Source: an uncultured Ruminococcus sp. (GTDB lineage: Bacteria; Bacillota; Clostridia; Oscillospirales; Acutalibacteraceae). Taken from it: 54,065 bases of DNA. Positions 41,852 through 50,742 of this stretch are shown piece after piece; position 1 is the first letter of the stretch, and every line of letters starts with the position of its first letter. A program made the translations under genes and the position numbers. The stretch is from contig CACXBF010000014.1 in the NCBI GenBank assembly GCA_902765855.1, positions 1 through 54,065 of the forward strand, in the 5' to 3' direction. The notes beneath the pieces are model-generated. The model saw only the letters and a list, made by a program, of their open reading frames with translations. It ran no database searches and had not been told where the DNA came from.

Positions 41852-42880
41852 TTATTTTTCATAAATTTGGTCGAAAACTCCGCCGTCTGCAAAGTGTTTT
41901 TCCTGAACCTTATCCCAACCACCGAAATCTTTAATAGTAACAAGATTAAGATTGAGGTCGAAAACATCTGAATATTGCTTTAAGATTTTTTCATTCGATG
42001 GACGGTAATAATTTTCTGCGGCAATCTTCTGTGCTTCGTCCGAATAGAGATAACTGAGATATTCAGTAGCGACCTCTCTTGTTCCTCGCTTATCAACAAC
42101 TTCATCAACAACTGCAACTGACGGCTGTGCAAGAATACTTACGCTTGGTGTAACTATTTCATAATCATCAGGATAATCTCTTTTTGAAAGGAACGCTTCA
42201 TTCTCCCAAGCGATAAGAACATCTCCCTGACCATTTTCTACAAAGGTTGTTGTAGCACCTCTTGCACCTGAATCAAGCACAAGAACATTTTTATATAGCT
42301 TTTTGATGAAGTCCTTAATCTTTGTTTCATCACCGTTATAAGCCTTATCAGCATAAGCCCAGGCTGCAAGATAATTCCATCTTGCACCACCTGATGTCTT
42401 CGGATTTGGTGTAATAACTCCAACGCCGTCTTTTACCAGGTCGCTCCAGTCTTTGATGTTCTTTGGATTACCCTTTCTGACAAGGAAAACTATTGTTGAA
42501 GTATATGGTGAACTATCGTTATCAAAATTATCTACCCAACCATCTTTAATCAAGCCGGCGTTTTGAATAGCCTTGACATCATATTCAAGTGCAAGTGTTA
42601 CAACATCTGCCTCAAGTCCGTTTGCAACCTGTAACGCTTGCTTGCCCGAACCACCATGTGATTGAGTAACCTCAACATTTTGTCCCTTTTTTTCTTTCCA
42701 ATGCTTTGCAAAAATTTCGTTATAAGCTTGATAAAGCTCTCTTGTCGGGTCATATGAAACATTTGTAATTGTTACCTTTCCCGAATTTTCTGATTCTGAT
42801 GAAGAACTTGAACCGCAGCCTGAAAAAGCTGTTATAGTCAATGTTGCTGCCAATATTATACTTAAAACTCTTTTTTTCAT
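41852..42880 (-). CDS. sbp: Sulfate-binding lipoprotein
   Basis: The 342-residue extracellular solute-binding protein has a lipoprotein signal ending FSGC21 and a Ser-rich linker. Family blocks are present: [38 protein letters not shown] and [16 protein letters not shown]. It delivers sulfate to CysTW. It is first in the operon behind a long leader with two Cys-codon ORFs and an attenuator. Confidence 0.93.
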   Translation of the reverse strand: MKKRVLSIILAATLTITAFSGCGSSSSSESENSGKVTITNVSYDPTRELYQAYNEIFAKHWKEKKGQNVEVTQSHGGSGKQALQVANGLEADVVTLALEYDVKAIQNAGLIKDGWVDNFDNDSSPYTSTIVFLVRKGNPKNIKDWSDLVKDGVGVITPNPKTSGGARWNYLAAWAYADKAYNGDETKIKDFIKKLYKNVLVLDSGARGATTTFVENGQGDVLIAWENEAFLSKRDYPDDYEIVTPSVSILAQPSVAVVDEVVDKRGTREVATEYLSYLYSDEAQKIAAENYYRPSNEKILKQYSDVFDLNLNLVTIKDFGGWDKVQEKHFADGGVFDQIYEK

Positions 42881-42904
42881 TTTAAATCTCTTCTTTCTAA
42901 AATT

Positions 42905-43000
42905 TCATTTATTCAAAGTGCTTATATTGAGTATAAATTGACAACATCGACTATCTCTTAATTCAAAATTTCTTATAGGTCTTATAAATATCTTCTTCAT
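42905..43000 (-). CDS. Leader ORF 2 of the sulfate operon, with a Cys-Cys pair
   Basis: The 31-codon frame starts behind CAGGAGG (7-base spacing), a better ribosome site than that of sbp. It begins MKKIFIRPIRNFELRDSR and continues with two adjacent Cys codons (19-20). It stops 24 bases before the sbp start. A short Arg-rich peptide with a Cys pair upstream of sulfur genes suggests sensing of charged tRNA-Cys, here perhaps at the level of sbp translation. Confidence 0.55.
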   Translation of the reverse strand: MKKIFIRPIRNFELRDSRCCQFILNISTLNK

Positions 43001-43066
43001 CTCATAACCTCCTGAAATTTAAAGTTTATACCAACAGAGGAATTACTCTGTCAACACATAAAATAA

Positions 43067-43091
43067 CCGAGAAAGCACCATGCTCCCTCGG
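43067..43091 (-). terminator. Attenuator hairpin in the sbp leader
   Basis: CCGAGGGAGCA pairs with TGCTTTCTCGG (11 bp, two wobbles) around a 3-base loop, then TTATTTTATG. A competing pairing exists: codons 16-18 of leader ORF 1 (ATGTTCCCT, 43133-43125) are complementary over 9 bp to AGGGAGCAT (43088-43080) in the 5' arm and loop. Confidence 0.6.
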
Positions 43092-43109
43092 CTGATTGTT
43101 ATAAAACAA

Positions 43110-43178
43110 TCAACACTGCCTCATAGGGAACATATCACTAAGCATAACCTTATGGCACATACAATTTATAATTTTCAT
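43110..43178 (-). CDS. Leader peptide ORF 1 of the sulfate operon, Cys/Met-rich
   Basis: The 22-codon frame starts behind AAAGGGG (8-base spacing), about 80 bases after a consensus promoter. It has Cys at codons 6, 8 and 22 and Met at 1, 7, 12, 16 and 19 (it begins MKIINCMCHKVMLSDM). The last Cys codon directly precedes the stop, where a small hairpin starts (TGATTGTT/AACAATCA, 43093-43112). The terminator follows within 20 bases. This is the layout of an amino-acid attenuator. Confidence 0.65.
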   Translation of the reverse strand: MKIINCMCHKVMLSDMFPMRQC

Positions 43179-43266
43179 TTTATATTCCCCTTTCGATAGT
43201 GAATTTTATTGTAAGAAAGTTCTTAAAATATAAAGCATATAATTTCAATAGGTTTTGTATGCGTTA

Positions 43267-43295
43267 ATAATAACACTCTAAGCTAAATTTGTCAA
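43267..43295 (-). promoter_or_regulatory. Promoter of the sulfate transporter operon
   Basis: Minus-strand TTGACA (43290-43295) and TATTAT (43267-43272) are 17 bases apart. The predicted leader is about 380 bases long. Confidence 0.75.
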
Positions 43296-43403
43296 TGCAA
43301 TTTTTGCTATTTTTTTGAAATTCAGAAATTTGCTAAAGATTAACCAATTATAAAATTGAATCATATGATTTTTAGGCATATTTTCACAATATTAAACAAA
43401 AAA

Positions 43404-43435
43404 ATAGACAGTACCATAAAAACAGTACTGTCTAT
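43404..43435 (-). terminator. Terminator of the arginine cluster
   Basis: The 11-bp perfect stem ATAGACAGTAC / GTACTGTCTAT is followed on the minus strand by TTTTTTGTTT, 23 bases past the argF stop. Confidence 0.85.
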
Positions 43436-43457
43436 CAAAATATTTTCAAATAAATTT

Positions 43458-44369
43458 TTATTTATCTGTAAGGCACTTTACGATAACTGCCTTCTGTGCG
43501 TGAAGTCTGTTCTCTGCCTCGTCAAAGATTTCAGCGGCATGAGCTTCAAATACATCAGCAGAAATTTCCTCGCCTCTGTGTGCTGGCAAGCAGTGTTGTA
43601 CAATAGCGTCAGGCTTTGCATAGCTCATAAGTTCCTCATCAATGCAGTAGCCTGCGAATGCCTTCTTGCGTTTCTCAGCTTCGCCCTCTTGTCCCATAGA
43701 TGCCCATACATCTGTGATAACAACATCTGCACCGACAACAGCCTTATTAGGCTCTCTTACCATCTCGAATTTATCACCAAAGCCCTTTGCAAACTCAAGT
43801 ACAAGTGGGTCAGGCTCATAGCCCTCAGGGCAAGCTACTGAAATAGACATTTCCATCTTCAAAGCACCGACAATAAGTGAATTCATCATATTATTGCCGT
43901 CACCGATAAATGCCATTTTCTGTCCTGCAAGTTTGCCCTTATACTCACGAATAGTCATAAGGTCAGCAAGAATTTGACAAGGGTGGCAGAAGTCTGTCAA
44001 GCCGTTGATTATAGGAATAGAGCCGTACTTTGCAAGGTCCTCAACCTCAGACTGCTTGAATGTACGAATCATAATACCGTCAAGATAGCGTGAAAGTACC
44101 CTTGCTGTATCCTGAACAGGTTCACCTCTGCCAATCTGCATATCATGTGCAGAAAGGAAGATTGGAAGTCCGCCGAGCTGATACATACCAACTTCAAAAG
44201 ATACTCTTGTTCTTGTAGAAGCCTTTTCAAAAATAAGACCGAGAGTCTTACCCTCAAGATACTTATGTTCGATACCATGCTTTTGCTCATATTTAAGCTG
44301 GTCTGCAAGATTAAGAATTTCACAGATTTCCTCATGAGAGAGGTCGAGCATTTTTAAAAGATGTTTCAT
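43458..44369 (-). CDS. argF: Ornithine carbamoyltransferase
   Basis: The 303-residue enzyme makes citrulline from ornithine and carbamoyl phosphate. It shows the carbamoyl-phosphate motif EKASTRTRVSFEVGMYQLGG (about 48-67), DFCHPCQILADLMTI (about 125), and the ornithine-binding HCLPAHRGEEI (about 264). It is last in the argC-J-B-D-F run. Confidence 0.95.
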   Translation of the reverse strand: MKHLLKMLDLSHEEICEILNLADQLKYEQKHGIEHKYLEGKTLGLIFEKASTRTRVSFEVGMYQLGGLPIFLSAHDMQIGRGEPVQDTARVLSRYLDGIMIRTFKQSEVEDLAKYGSIPIINGLTDFCHPCQILADLMTIREYKGKLAGQKMAFIGDGNNMMNSLIVGALKMEMSISVACPEGYEPDPLVLEFAKGFGDKFEMVREPNKAVVGADVVITDVWASMGQEGEAEKRKKAFAGYCIDEELMSYAKPDAIVQHCLPAHRGEEISADVFEAHAAEIFDEAENRLHAQKAVIVKCLTDK

Positions 44370-44408
44370 TGGATTTGCCTCCTTATATAGCGTTTAAAAT
44401 TATTTCAA

Positions 44409-45587
44409 TTATACTTCTGAAAGAACCTCATTCAGAATTGCCAAACCTTTGTCGATTTCCTCGTAGCTGATATTAAGCGGTGGAAGAAGTCTGAGAAGTG
44501 TCTTTGCGGTAAGAATGAGCAAGCCCTTTTCAACACAGCGGTTTGCAAGGACCTTAGCTTCACCCTTTTCGAGAACTATGCCTATCATCATACCAAGTCC
44601 ACGAACCTCTTTGACATTCGGCATTGAACTAAGCTTCTCTTTGATATAAGCGCCCTTTTGGGATACTTCCTTCAAAAATTCTTTTGTAGTAACTCTGCTG
44701 AGAACCTCCAGAGAAGCCGCACAAGCAACAGGATTTCCGCCAAAGGTTGTGCCATGAGTACCGGCACTGAGAACGCCGGAAAGCTTTTCACTGCATATGC
44801 AAGCACCAAATGGAAGTCCTCCTCCAAGTCCCTTAGCAGTTGTTATTATGTCAGGAGTTACACCATATTGCTCATAGCAATAGAATGTTCCTGTTCTTGC
44901 AACGCCTGTCTGAACTTCATCAATCATAAGCAAAATATCATTATCACGACAGATTTTTGCTGTCTCCCAAACGAAAGGCTTTTGCAATGGATTAACTCCG
45001 CCCTCGCCTTGAATAAGCTCTATAAAAACTGCACAGACAGTATCGTCAATAAGATTACGCAAGCTTTCTATATTATTTGCCTCGGCGTATTCAAAGCCCT
45101 CAGTAAATGGGAAAAAATAATTATGGAAAACATCTTGTCCGGTTGCGGCAAGAGTTGTAACAGTTCTTCCGTGGAAAGAATTTACAAGAGTAATAATCTT
45201 GTTGCGTTTACCGCTGTATTTTTCAAAGGCATATTTTCTCGCAACCTTAATTGCACATTCGTTAGCCTCTGCACCCGAATTACAGAAAAATACTTTAGAT
45301 AAGCCTGTAAGCTCAACAAGCTTTTTAGCTACTTCAACCTGAAGCGGATTGTAGTAAAGATTAGACATATGCTGGATCTTTCCTGCCTGTTCAGAAATAG
45401 CCTTAACAAGTCCTTCATCACTATATCCGAGGCAGTTTACACCTATTCCGCTTGTGAAATCTATATATTCCTTGCCCTCAACATCTTTTGCGACAGCACC
45501 CTTACCTTCTGCCAAAGCTACCGGAAATCTTCCGTAGGTTGGCATAAGATATTCTGCTTCTTCTTTTTTAATTTCTTCAAAGGTCAT
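44409..45587 (-). CDS. argD: Acetylornithine aminotransferase
   Basis: The 392-residue class III PLP aminotransferase converts N-acetylglutamate semialdehyde to N-acetylornithine. It shows FTSGIGVNCLGY, FCNSGAEANECAIKVAR, MIDEVQTGVARTG, and the PLP lysine in DIITTAKGLGGGLPFGA (about residue 245). It lies 34 bases after argB. Confidence 0.94.
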   Translation of the reverse strand: MTFEEIKKEEAEYLMPTYGRFPVALAEGKGAVAKDVEGKEYIDFTSGIGVNCLGYSDEGLVKAISEQAGKIQHMSNLYYNPLQVEVAKKLVELTGLSKVFFCNSGAEANECAIKVARKYAFEKYSGKRNKIITLVNSFHGRTVTTLAATGQDVFHNYFFPFTEGFEYAEANNIESLRNLIDDTVCAVFIELIQGEGGVNPLQKPFVWETAKICRDNDILLMIDEVQTGVARTGTFYCYEQYGVTPDIITTAKGLGGGLPFGACICSEKLSGVLSAGTHGTTFGGNPVACAASLEVLSRVTTKEFLKEVSQKGAYIKEKLSSMPNVKEVRGLGMMIGIVLEKGEAKVLANRCVEKGLLILTAKTLLRLLPPLNISYEEIDKGLAILNEVLSEV

Positions 45588-45621
45588 TTACATTACCTCC
45601 TCTTTCACCCAAAAGATGAAA

Positions 45622-46482
45622 TCAATAAAACATTGTTCCTATACCCTCATCAGAGAAAAGCTCTATAAGAATTGAATGAGCAATTCTTCCGTCAATAATA
45701 TGAGCTCGTTTAACTCCTCTTCTCACAGCCTCTACACAGCAATCTATCTTCGGAATCATGCCACCCGAAATAATGCCCTCACGCTTTAATGACGGAACAT
45801 CGCTGACATTTACAACAGGAATAAGAGTTTCTTCGTCGTCCTTATCACGCAAAAGTCCACGAATATCTGTCATAAGAATGAGTTTTGCTGCACCAAGCTT
45901 TGCCGCAATCTGAGCAGCTGCGAGGTCAGCATTGATATTAAATACATCTCCGTTATAACCGCCCGCAACTGTTGCAAGGATAGGTATATAGCCATTATGT
46001 ATGGTATCCTCGATAACCTCTGTATTAACCTCTGTGATTTCGCCGACATAGCCTAAATCTTCAGAAGCTATAAGCTTTTCAGCCATCAACATTCTGCCGT
46101 CAAGACCACAAAGTCCCATAGCCTTACCGCCATGCTGTTCAAGAAGCTGTACAAGGCTCTTATTAACCTTACCTGCAAGAACCATTTGCACAATATCTAT
46201 GGTTTCTTTATCTGTTACACGCAAACCATTTGCAAATCTGCTTTCCTTGCCGGTTTTCTTGAGCATTTCGCTGATTTCAGGACCACCGCCGTGAACCAAA
46301 ACAACATTAACTCCAACAAGCTGCATAAGAACTATATCACTCATAACAGCGTCTTTGAGTTCAGGTGTTACCATAGCGTTTCCGCCGTATTTTACAACAA
46401 TGGTCTGTCCCGAATATTTCTGAATATATGGCAAAGCCTGTATTAAAACTTGGGCTCTGTCTGCATTTGAAATTTTATACAT
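45622..46482 (-). CDS. argB: Acetylglutamate kinase
   Basis: The 286-residue kinase phosphorylates N-acetylglutamate. It has the Gly-rich VVKYGGNAM (about 28), VLVHGGGPEIS, and NINADLAAAQIAAKLGAAKL. The N-terminal helix plus a hexamer-type sequence suggests the arginine-inhibited form, but this is inference. Confidence 0.95.
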   Translation of the reverse strand: MYKISNADRAQVLIQALPYIQKYSGQTIVVKYGGNAMVTPELKDAVMSDIVLMQLVGVNVVLVHGGGPEISEMLKKTGKESRFANGLRVTDKETIDIVQMVLAGKVNKSLVQLLEQHGGKAMGLCGLDGRMLMAEKLIASEDLGYVGEITEVNTEVIEDTIHNGYIPILATVAGGYNGDVFNINADLAAAQIAAKLGAAKLILMTDIRGLLRDKDDEETLIPVVNVSDVPSLKREGIISGGMIPKIDCCVEAVRRGVKRAHIIDGRIAHSILIELFSDEGIGTMFY

Positions 46483-46497
46483 ATTTCCGCAACCTCT

Positions 46498-47718
46498 TTA
46501 GCTTCTGTAATCGCCGTTAATTTTAACATATTCATATGTCAAATCACAGCCGTATGCTTCAGCAACACCGTTGCCGTCATTAAGTTCAACAACAATGTCA
46601 ATCTCGTCCTCTGTGAGAACTGTCTTTGCAAGTTCCTCAGAGAAGTCTATGCCTGCACCATTCTTGCAAACATCAACCTTACCAGCCTTTGATGCAAAGC
46701 TGACATCAACCTTGTTAATATCAACATCACAGCCTGAATAGCCGATAGCACAAAGAACTCTGCCCCAGTTTGCATCTGAACCAAACATAGCCGCTTTTAA
46801 AAGACTTGAACAAACAACGCTCTTTGCAACGCCTTTTGCATCTTTTTCAGTCTTTGCACCGCTTACCTTGCAAACAAGAAGCTTAGAAGCACCCTCGCCG
46901 TCCTTAGCCATTTCTTTAGAAAGCTTTCTGCAAAGCATTGTAAGAGCCTCAACAAAAATGTTGTAATCCTCATTCTGCTCTGTAATTTCAGCATTTCCTG
47001 CAAGACCCGAAGCCATAACAGCAAGTGTGTCGTTTGTTGATGTATCGCCATCAACACTTACCATATTAAAGGACTTATCAGCAACAGTCTTTACGGCAAT
47101 TTTAAGCATATCAGAAGAAATTGCAGCATCTGTAGTTATAAAGCAAAGCATTGTTGCCATATTAGGGTGAATCATACCGCTGCCCTTTGCTATACCGCCG
47201 ATATAAACTGTCTTTCCGCCAATTTCAGTCTCGACAGCGTATTCCTTCTTAACGAGGTCAGTTGTCATAATAGCTTCAGCAGCATTTGTCGCACCTTCTT
47301 TAGAAAGTGCAGAAACAAGCTCAGAAATAGAATTAGCAATAGGCTCAATCGGAAGCTTTTGTCCGATAACACCTGTTGAACCTACGATGACATCTTTTGC
47401 ATTAATATTAAGAGCCTTTGCAACCAAAGCACAAGTTTTCTCAGCAACCTCTACACCGTCAGAATTACAAGTATTTGCGTTTCCGCTATTACAGATAACT
47501 GCCTGAGCAGTACCGTTTTCAAGGTTAGCTCTTGTTACAAGGATAGGGGCACTCTTTACAAGGTTAGTTGTATAAATTGCGGCAGCTGCACAAGGCTTTT
47601 CACAATAGATAAGAGCAAGGTCACGCTTATTCTTATTCTTTCTTATACCACAATGTACACCAGAAGCCACAAAGCCCTTAGGAGCTGTTACAGAACCGTC
47701 GACAAACTTAATTGACAT
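46498..47718 (-). CDS. argJ: Bifunctional glutamate N-acetyltransferase/ornithine acetyltransferase
   Basis: The 406-residue enzyme transfers acetyl from acetylornithine to glutamate, giving a cyclic pathway. The self-cleavage site is in KGSGMIHPNMATMLCFIT (Thr nucleophile, about residue 190), with the oxyanion pair in IVGSTGVIGQKL. With ArgJ present no separate argE is needed, in keeping with its absence here. Confidence 0.95.
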   Translation of the reverse strand: MSIKFVDGSVTAPKGFVASGVHCGIRKNKNKRDLALIYCEKPCAAAAIYTTNLVKSAPILVTRANLENGTAQAVICNSGNANTCNSDGVEVAEKTCALVAKALNINAKDVIVGSTGVIGQKLPIEPIANSISELVSALSKEGATNAAEAIMTTDLVKKEYAVETEIGGKTVYIGGIAKGSGMIHPNMATMLCFITTDAAISSDMLKIAVKTVADKSFNMVSVDGDTSTNDTLAVMASGLAGNAEITEQNEDYNIFVEALTMLCRKLSKEMAKDGEGASKLLVCKVSGAKTEKDAKGVAKSVVCSSLLKAAMFGSDANWGRVLCAIGYSGCDVDINKVDVSFASKAGKVDVCKNGAGIDFSEELAKTVLTEDEIDIVVELNDGNGVAEAYGCDLTYEYVKINGDYRS

Positions 47719-47755
47719 TTTTCATCATCCCTTAAAAAATCAATGTATTTATAGC

Positions 47756-48793
47756 TTAGAATGCAGGAGGAACTATTACAAGTCCTGTCTTTTCGTCCAA
47801 GCCAAAAATTATGTTCATATTCTGAATTGCCTGACCAGCCGCACCCTTAACCATATTATCTATGGCTGAGGTAACTATGAGAGTATTTGTGCGTGAATCA
47901 ATATGAATTGAAATATCGCAGAAATTAGAATACTTTATGTTATGAATATCAGCATAAGCGCCGTCAGGAAGAACTCTTACAAAGTATTCGTCCTTATAGA
48001 AGTCTTCATATGCCTTGCGGATTTGCTCCTTTGTTACACCCTCATTAATACGAGAATAGCAAGTGGAAAGTATTCCTCTGTTTACAGGAAGAAGATGAGG
48101 TACAAAAGTAATTGTAACCTTTTCACCTGAAAGCTTAGATAAAGTTTGCTCAATCTCAGGAGTATGTCTGTGAGCACCAGCCTTATATGCGTGGAAACCC
48201 TCGTTGAGTTCAGGATAGTGATTAGCCTGTGAAAGACCTCTGCCAGCACCGGTTACACCGGATTTTGAATCTATTATAATTCCTGCTGTTGAAACCAGCT
48301 TATTTACAATCGCAGGAGCAAGTGCAAGCGGAGCACCTGTTGTATAGCAACCAGGGTTAGCAATAATTTTGCTGTCCTTAACATTATCTCTGAAAAGTTC
48401 AGGTATACAGTAAACGGCTTTTTTATGAAGTTCCTTATCAAGGAATTCACCGTTGTACCATTCCTTGTATTCGTCCTCGCTCTCAAGACGGAAATCCGCT
48501 CCGAGGTCAATAAAAGCCTTTCCAGCTTTATCGCAAGTTGCTGCAAGCTCTTGTGAAAGTCCGTGTGGAAGTGCTGCAAAAATAACATCAGATTTTTCTA
48601 CAACTTCATCTGCATTTTTGCATTCCATATCGCATAAGCATCTGTATGATGGATAAACCTCAGAAAGCTTCTTTCCCTCAAAGCTAACAGAGCTTATTGC
48701 GGAAATTTCCACATTCGGGTGTGTTGTCAAAAGGCGTACAAGTTCTGCACCAGCATAGCCTGTCGCACCGATAATTCCTGCCTTTATTTTCAT
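47756..48793 (-). CDS. argC: N-acetyl-gamma-glutamyl-phosphate reductase
   Basis: The 345-residue enzyme carries the NADP loop KAGIIGATGYAGAELVRLL, the catalytic cysteine in IIANPGCYTTG (about 149), and VTGAGRGLSQANHYPE. The start at 48793 follows AGGGGAT with good spacing; a TTG two codons upstream is less likely. It follows the unknown acidic ORF by 21 bases. Confidence 0.95.
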   Translation of the reverse strand: MKIKAGIIGATGYAGAELVRLLTTHPNVEISAISSVSFEGKKLSEVYPSYRCLCDMECKNADEVVEKSDVIFAALPHGLSQELAATCDKAGKAFIDLGADFRLESEDEYKEWYNGEFLDKELHKKAVYCIPELFRDNVKDSKIIANPGCYTTGAPLALAPAIVNKLVSTAGIIIDSKSGVTGAGRGLSQANHYPELNEGFHAYKAGAHRHTPEIEQTLSKLSGEKVTITFVPHLLPVNRGILSTCYSRINEGVTKEQIRKAYEDFYKDEYFVRVLPDGAYADIHNIKYSNFCDISIHIDSRTNTLIVTSAIDNMVKGAAGQAIQNMNIIFGLDEKTGLVIVPPAF

Positions 48794-48814
48794 TATCAAT
48801 ATCCCCTATTAAAC

Positions 48815-49174
48815 TTAAAATTCCATAAATGCGATATTATCAAAATAGTAATTAACTGCATCTATAAGCTGTTCAACTGTCAAATCGCTTCTTTGACCAA
48901 GTGAATTTACGATTACATCTTGAAGCGCCTCGCAGGTTGTGACGCACTTCATCTGATGCTTAACAGCATATTCAGGAAGAATTTCTTCTCCTGTTTCGTC
49001 GTCATAATCAGGATAGTCAAAAATATAGCATTCAGTATTTGGCTCAAGCTTTTCCTCAACAGTGTATATGCACCAGTCATCATCTTCAATAAGCTTTTCA
49101 TTGCCAAATTCAAGGTATATATCTTTCATCTCTTCAATAATATCCTTAAATGAACGGCTTTTCTCTTTAATCAT
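48815..49174 (-). CDS. Acidic protein of unknown function between argH and argC
   Basis: The 119-residue acidic protein starts at 49174 behind GGAGGAAATTTT (a longer frame begins inside argH). It shows helices at both ends (SFKDIIEEMKDIYLEFGNEK; DLTVEQLIDAVNYYFDNIAF) and a central CYIFDYPDYDDETGEEILPE block. No signal or membrane segment is seen. It is embedded in the arginine cluster with short gaps on each side (22 and 21 bases), so it is co-expressed. It resembles small domain-of-unknown-function proteins or immunity-type acidic proteins; no function is claimed. Confidence 0.7.
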   Translation of the reverse strand: MIKEKSRSFKDIIEEMKDIYLEFGNEKLIEDDDWCIYTVEEKLEPNTECYIFDYPDYDDETGEEILPEYAVKHQMKCVTTCEALQDVIVNSLGQRSDLTVEQLIDAVNYYFDNIAFMEF

Positions 49175-49196
49175 AAAATTTCCTCCGCAAAAACAA

Positions 49197-50567
49197 TCAA
49201 GCAATTATTTCTCTTACACGCTTAACCTGAGCCTTTACATTTTCAGGAGCAGGACCGCCAAGAACCTTTCTGCCGTTTACGCAGTTTTCAAGAGAAATTG
49301 CATCATAAACGCCATCATCAAAGGTATCACAAATTTTCTTGTATTCCTCGATAGGAAGAGTTTCAAGTGTTAAGCCCTTTTCTATGCAAAGAGCAACGAG
49401 TGTACCGGTTGCCTTATACGCATCGCGGAATGGAAGTCCTTTTTTAACAAGATAATCGGCACAATCTGTTGCATTTATAAAACCGTGTGCAGCAGCCTTA
49501 CGCATATTTTCCGGAATAGTTTTCATTGTTTCTATCATCGGAGTAAAAGCTGTAAGGCACATCTTAACTGTATCAACAGCATCAAATATAGACTCTTTAT
49601 CTTCCTGCATATCCTTGTTATAAGCAAGTGCAATACCCTTCATAACTGTAAGCAAGGTCATAAGGTCGCCGAAAACTCTTCCTGATTTTCCACGAACAAG
49701 CTCTGCTATATCAGGGTTTTTCTTCTGTGGCATAATGCTTGAACCTGTTGAAAATGCGTCATCAAGCTCAACAAATTTAAATTCCCAACTGCACCACATA
49801 ATAATCTCCTCAGAGAAACGAGAGAGATGAACCATTATAATAGAAAGCGCAGATGCAAGCTCCATGCAAAAATCTCTGTCAGATACACCGTCAAGGCTGT
49901 TTTGAGAAATTCTGTCAAAGCCAAGTAAACGAGCTGTTATAGTTCTGTCTATCGGATATGTAGTAGTAGCTAAAGCACCGCTTCCGAGTGGCATTTCGTC
50001 CATACGACCATAAGCCGACTCAAGCCTGCTAATATCTCGGAGAAGCATTTCTGCATAAGCCATAAGATGATGTCCGAAAGTAATCGGCTGTGCTCTCTGA
50101 AGATGAGTATATCCAGGCATAACAACGGACGCATTTTCTTCTGCCTTATCGCAAATAACCTTTACAAGCTCTTTTACCATAGAAACCAAGTTTTTAGTTT
50201 CCTTTTTGAGATAAAGTCTTATATCAACAGCAACCTGGTCATTTCTGCTTCTTGCTGTATGAAGTCTTTTACCTGTACTGCCCAATCTTTCAGTAAGTTC
50301 ACCCTCAATAAAGGTATGAATATCTTCCGCATTAGGGTCAATCTCAAGCTTGCCGCTTTCTATGTCAGCAAGGATTCCCTTTAAGCCCTCAATAATGAGT
50401 TCGGATTCTTTTTTATCAATTATTCCGACCTCACCAATCATCTCAGCGTGGGCAATACTACCCTCTATATCCTCTTTATACATTCTGCTATCGAATGAAA
50501 TTGATGAATTAAAGTCATTTGTTTTTTTATCTATTTCTTTAGAAAAGCGTCCTGCCCATAGCTTCAT
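49197..50567 (-). CDS. argH: Argininosuccinate lyase
   Basis: The 456-residue enzyme splits argininosuccinate to arginine and fumarate. It has KLWAGRFSKEIDKKTNDFNS at the start, the HTARSRNDQVAVDIRLY loop, GYTHLQRAQPITFGHHL, and the fumarase-family signature GSSIMPQKKNPDIAELVRGK (about 280). The ATG at 50567 follows AAGGAG; upstream codons of the longer frame contain that site. Confidence 0.95.
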   Translation of the reverse strand: MKLWAGRFSKEIDKKTNDFNSSISFDSRMYKEDIEGSIAHAEMIGEVGIIDKKESELIIEGLKGILADIESGKLEIDPNAEDIHTFIEGELTERLGSTGKRLHTARSRNDQVAVDIRLYLKKETKNLVSMVKELVKVICDKAEENASVVMPGYTHLQRAQPITFGHHLMAYAEMLLRDISRLESAYGRMDEMPLGSGALATTTYPIDRTITARLLGFDRISQNSLDGVSDRDFCMELASALSIIMVHLSRFSEEIIMWCSWEFKFVELDDAFSTGSSIMPQKKNPDIAELVRGKSGRVFGDLMTLLTVMKGIALAYNKDMQEDKESIFDAVDTVKMCLTAFTPMIETMKTIPENMRKAAAHGFINATDCADYLVKKGLPFRDAYKATGTLVALCIEKGLTLETLPIEEYKKICDTFDDGVYDAISLENCVNGRKVLGGPAPENVKAQVKRVREIIA

Positions 50568-50602
50568 ATCATATTCTCCTTGATTTATATAAAATAACAT
50601 TC

Positions 50603-50643
50603 GGGCGAATACCGCATTTTATCCCAAAATACGGTACACGCCC
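50603..50643 (-). terminator. Hairpin between argG and argH
   Basis: A long imperfect stem (GGGCG ... CGCCC outer, ACCG/CGGT and ATTTT/AAAAT inner) lies in the 175-base gap. The T-tract after it is weak, so it may be a partial terminator or a processing site and not a full stop. Confidence 0.45.
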
Positions 50644-50742
50644 AAACAGAAAATTTATTTTGCGACGGATTTCCGCATAAAATCTATGCTCTTATCGAAT
50701 AAATTATTGCTTAAAATATTCGTAATAAATCAGCCACCCGCA

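Noticed and set aside
42900-43260. SAM (S-box) riboswitch in the sulfate operon leader
   Set aside because: The conserved S-box core sequences are not visible; the hairpins are better explained with the Cys-codon leader ORFs.
44658-45302. 214-codon plus-strand frame opposite argD
   Set aside because: A shadow of argD with a biased composition (many Cys, Ser) and no start signal.
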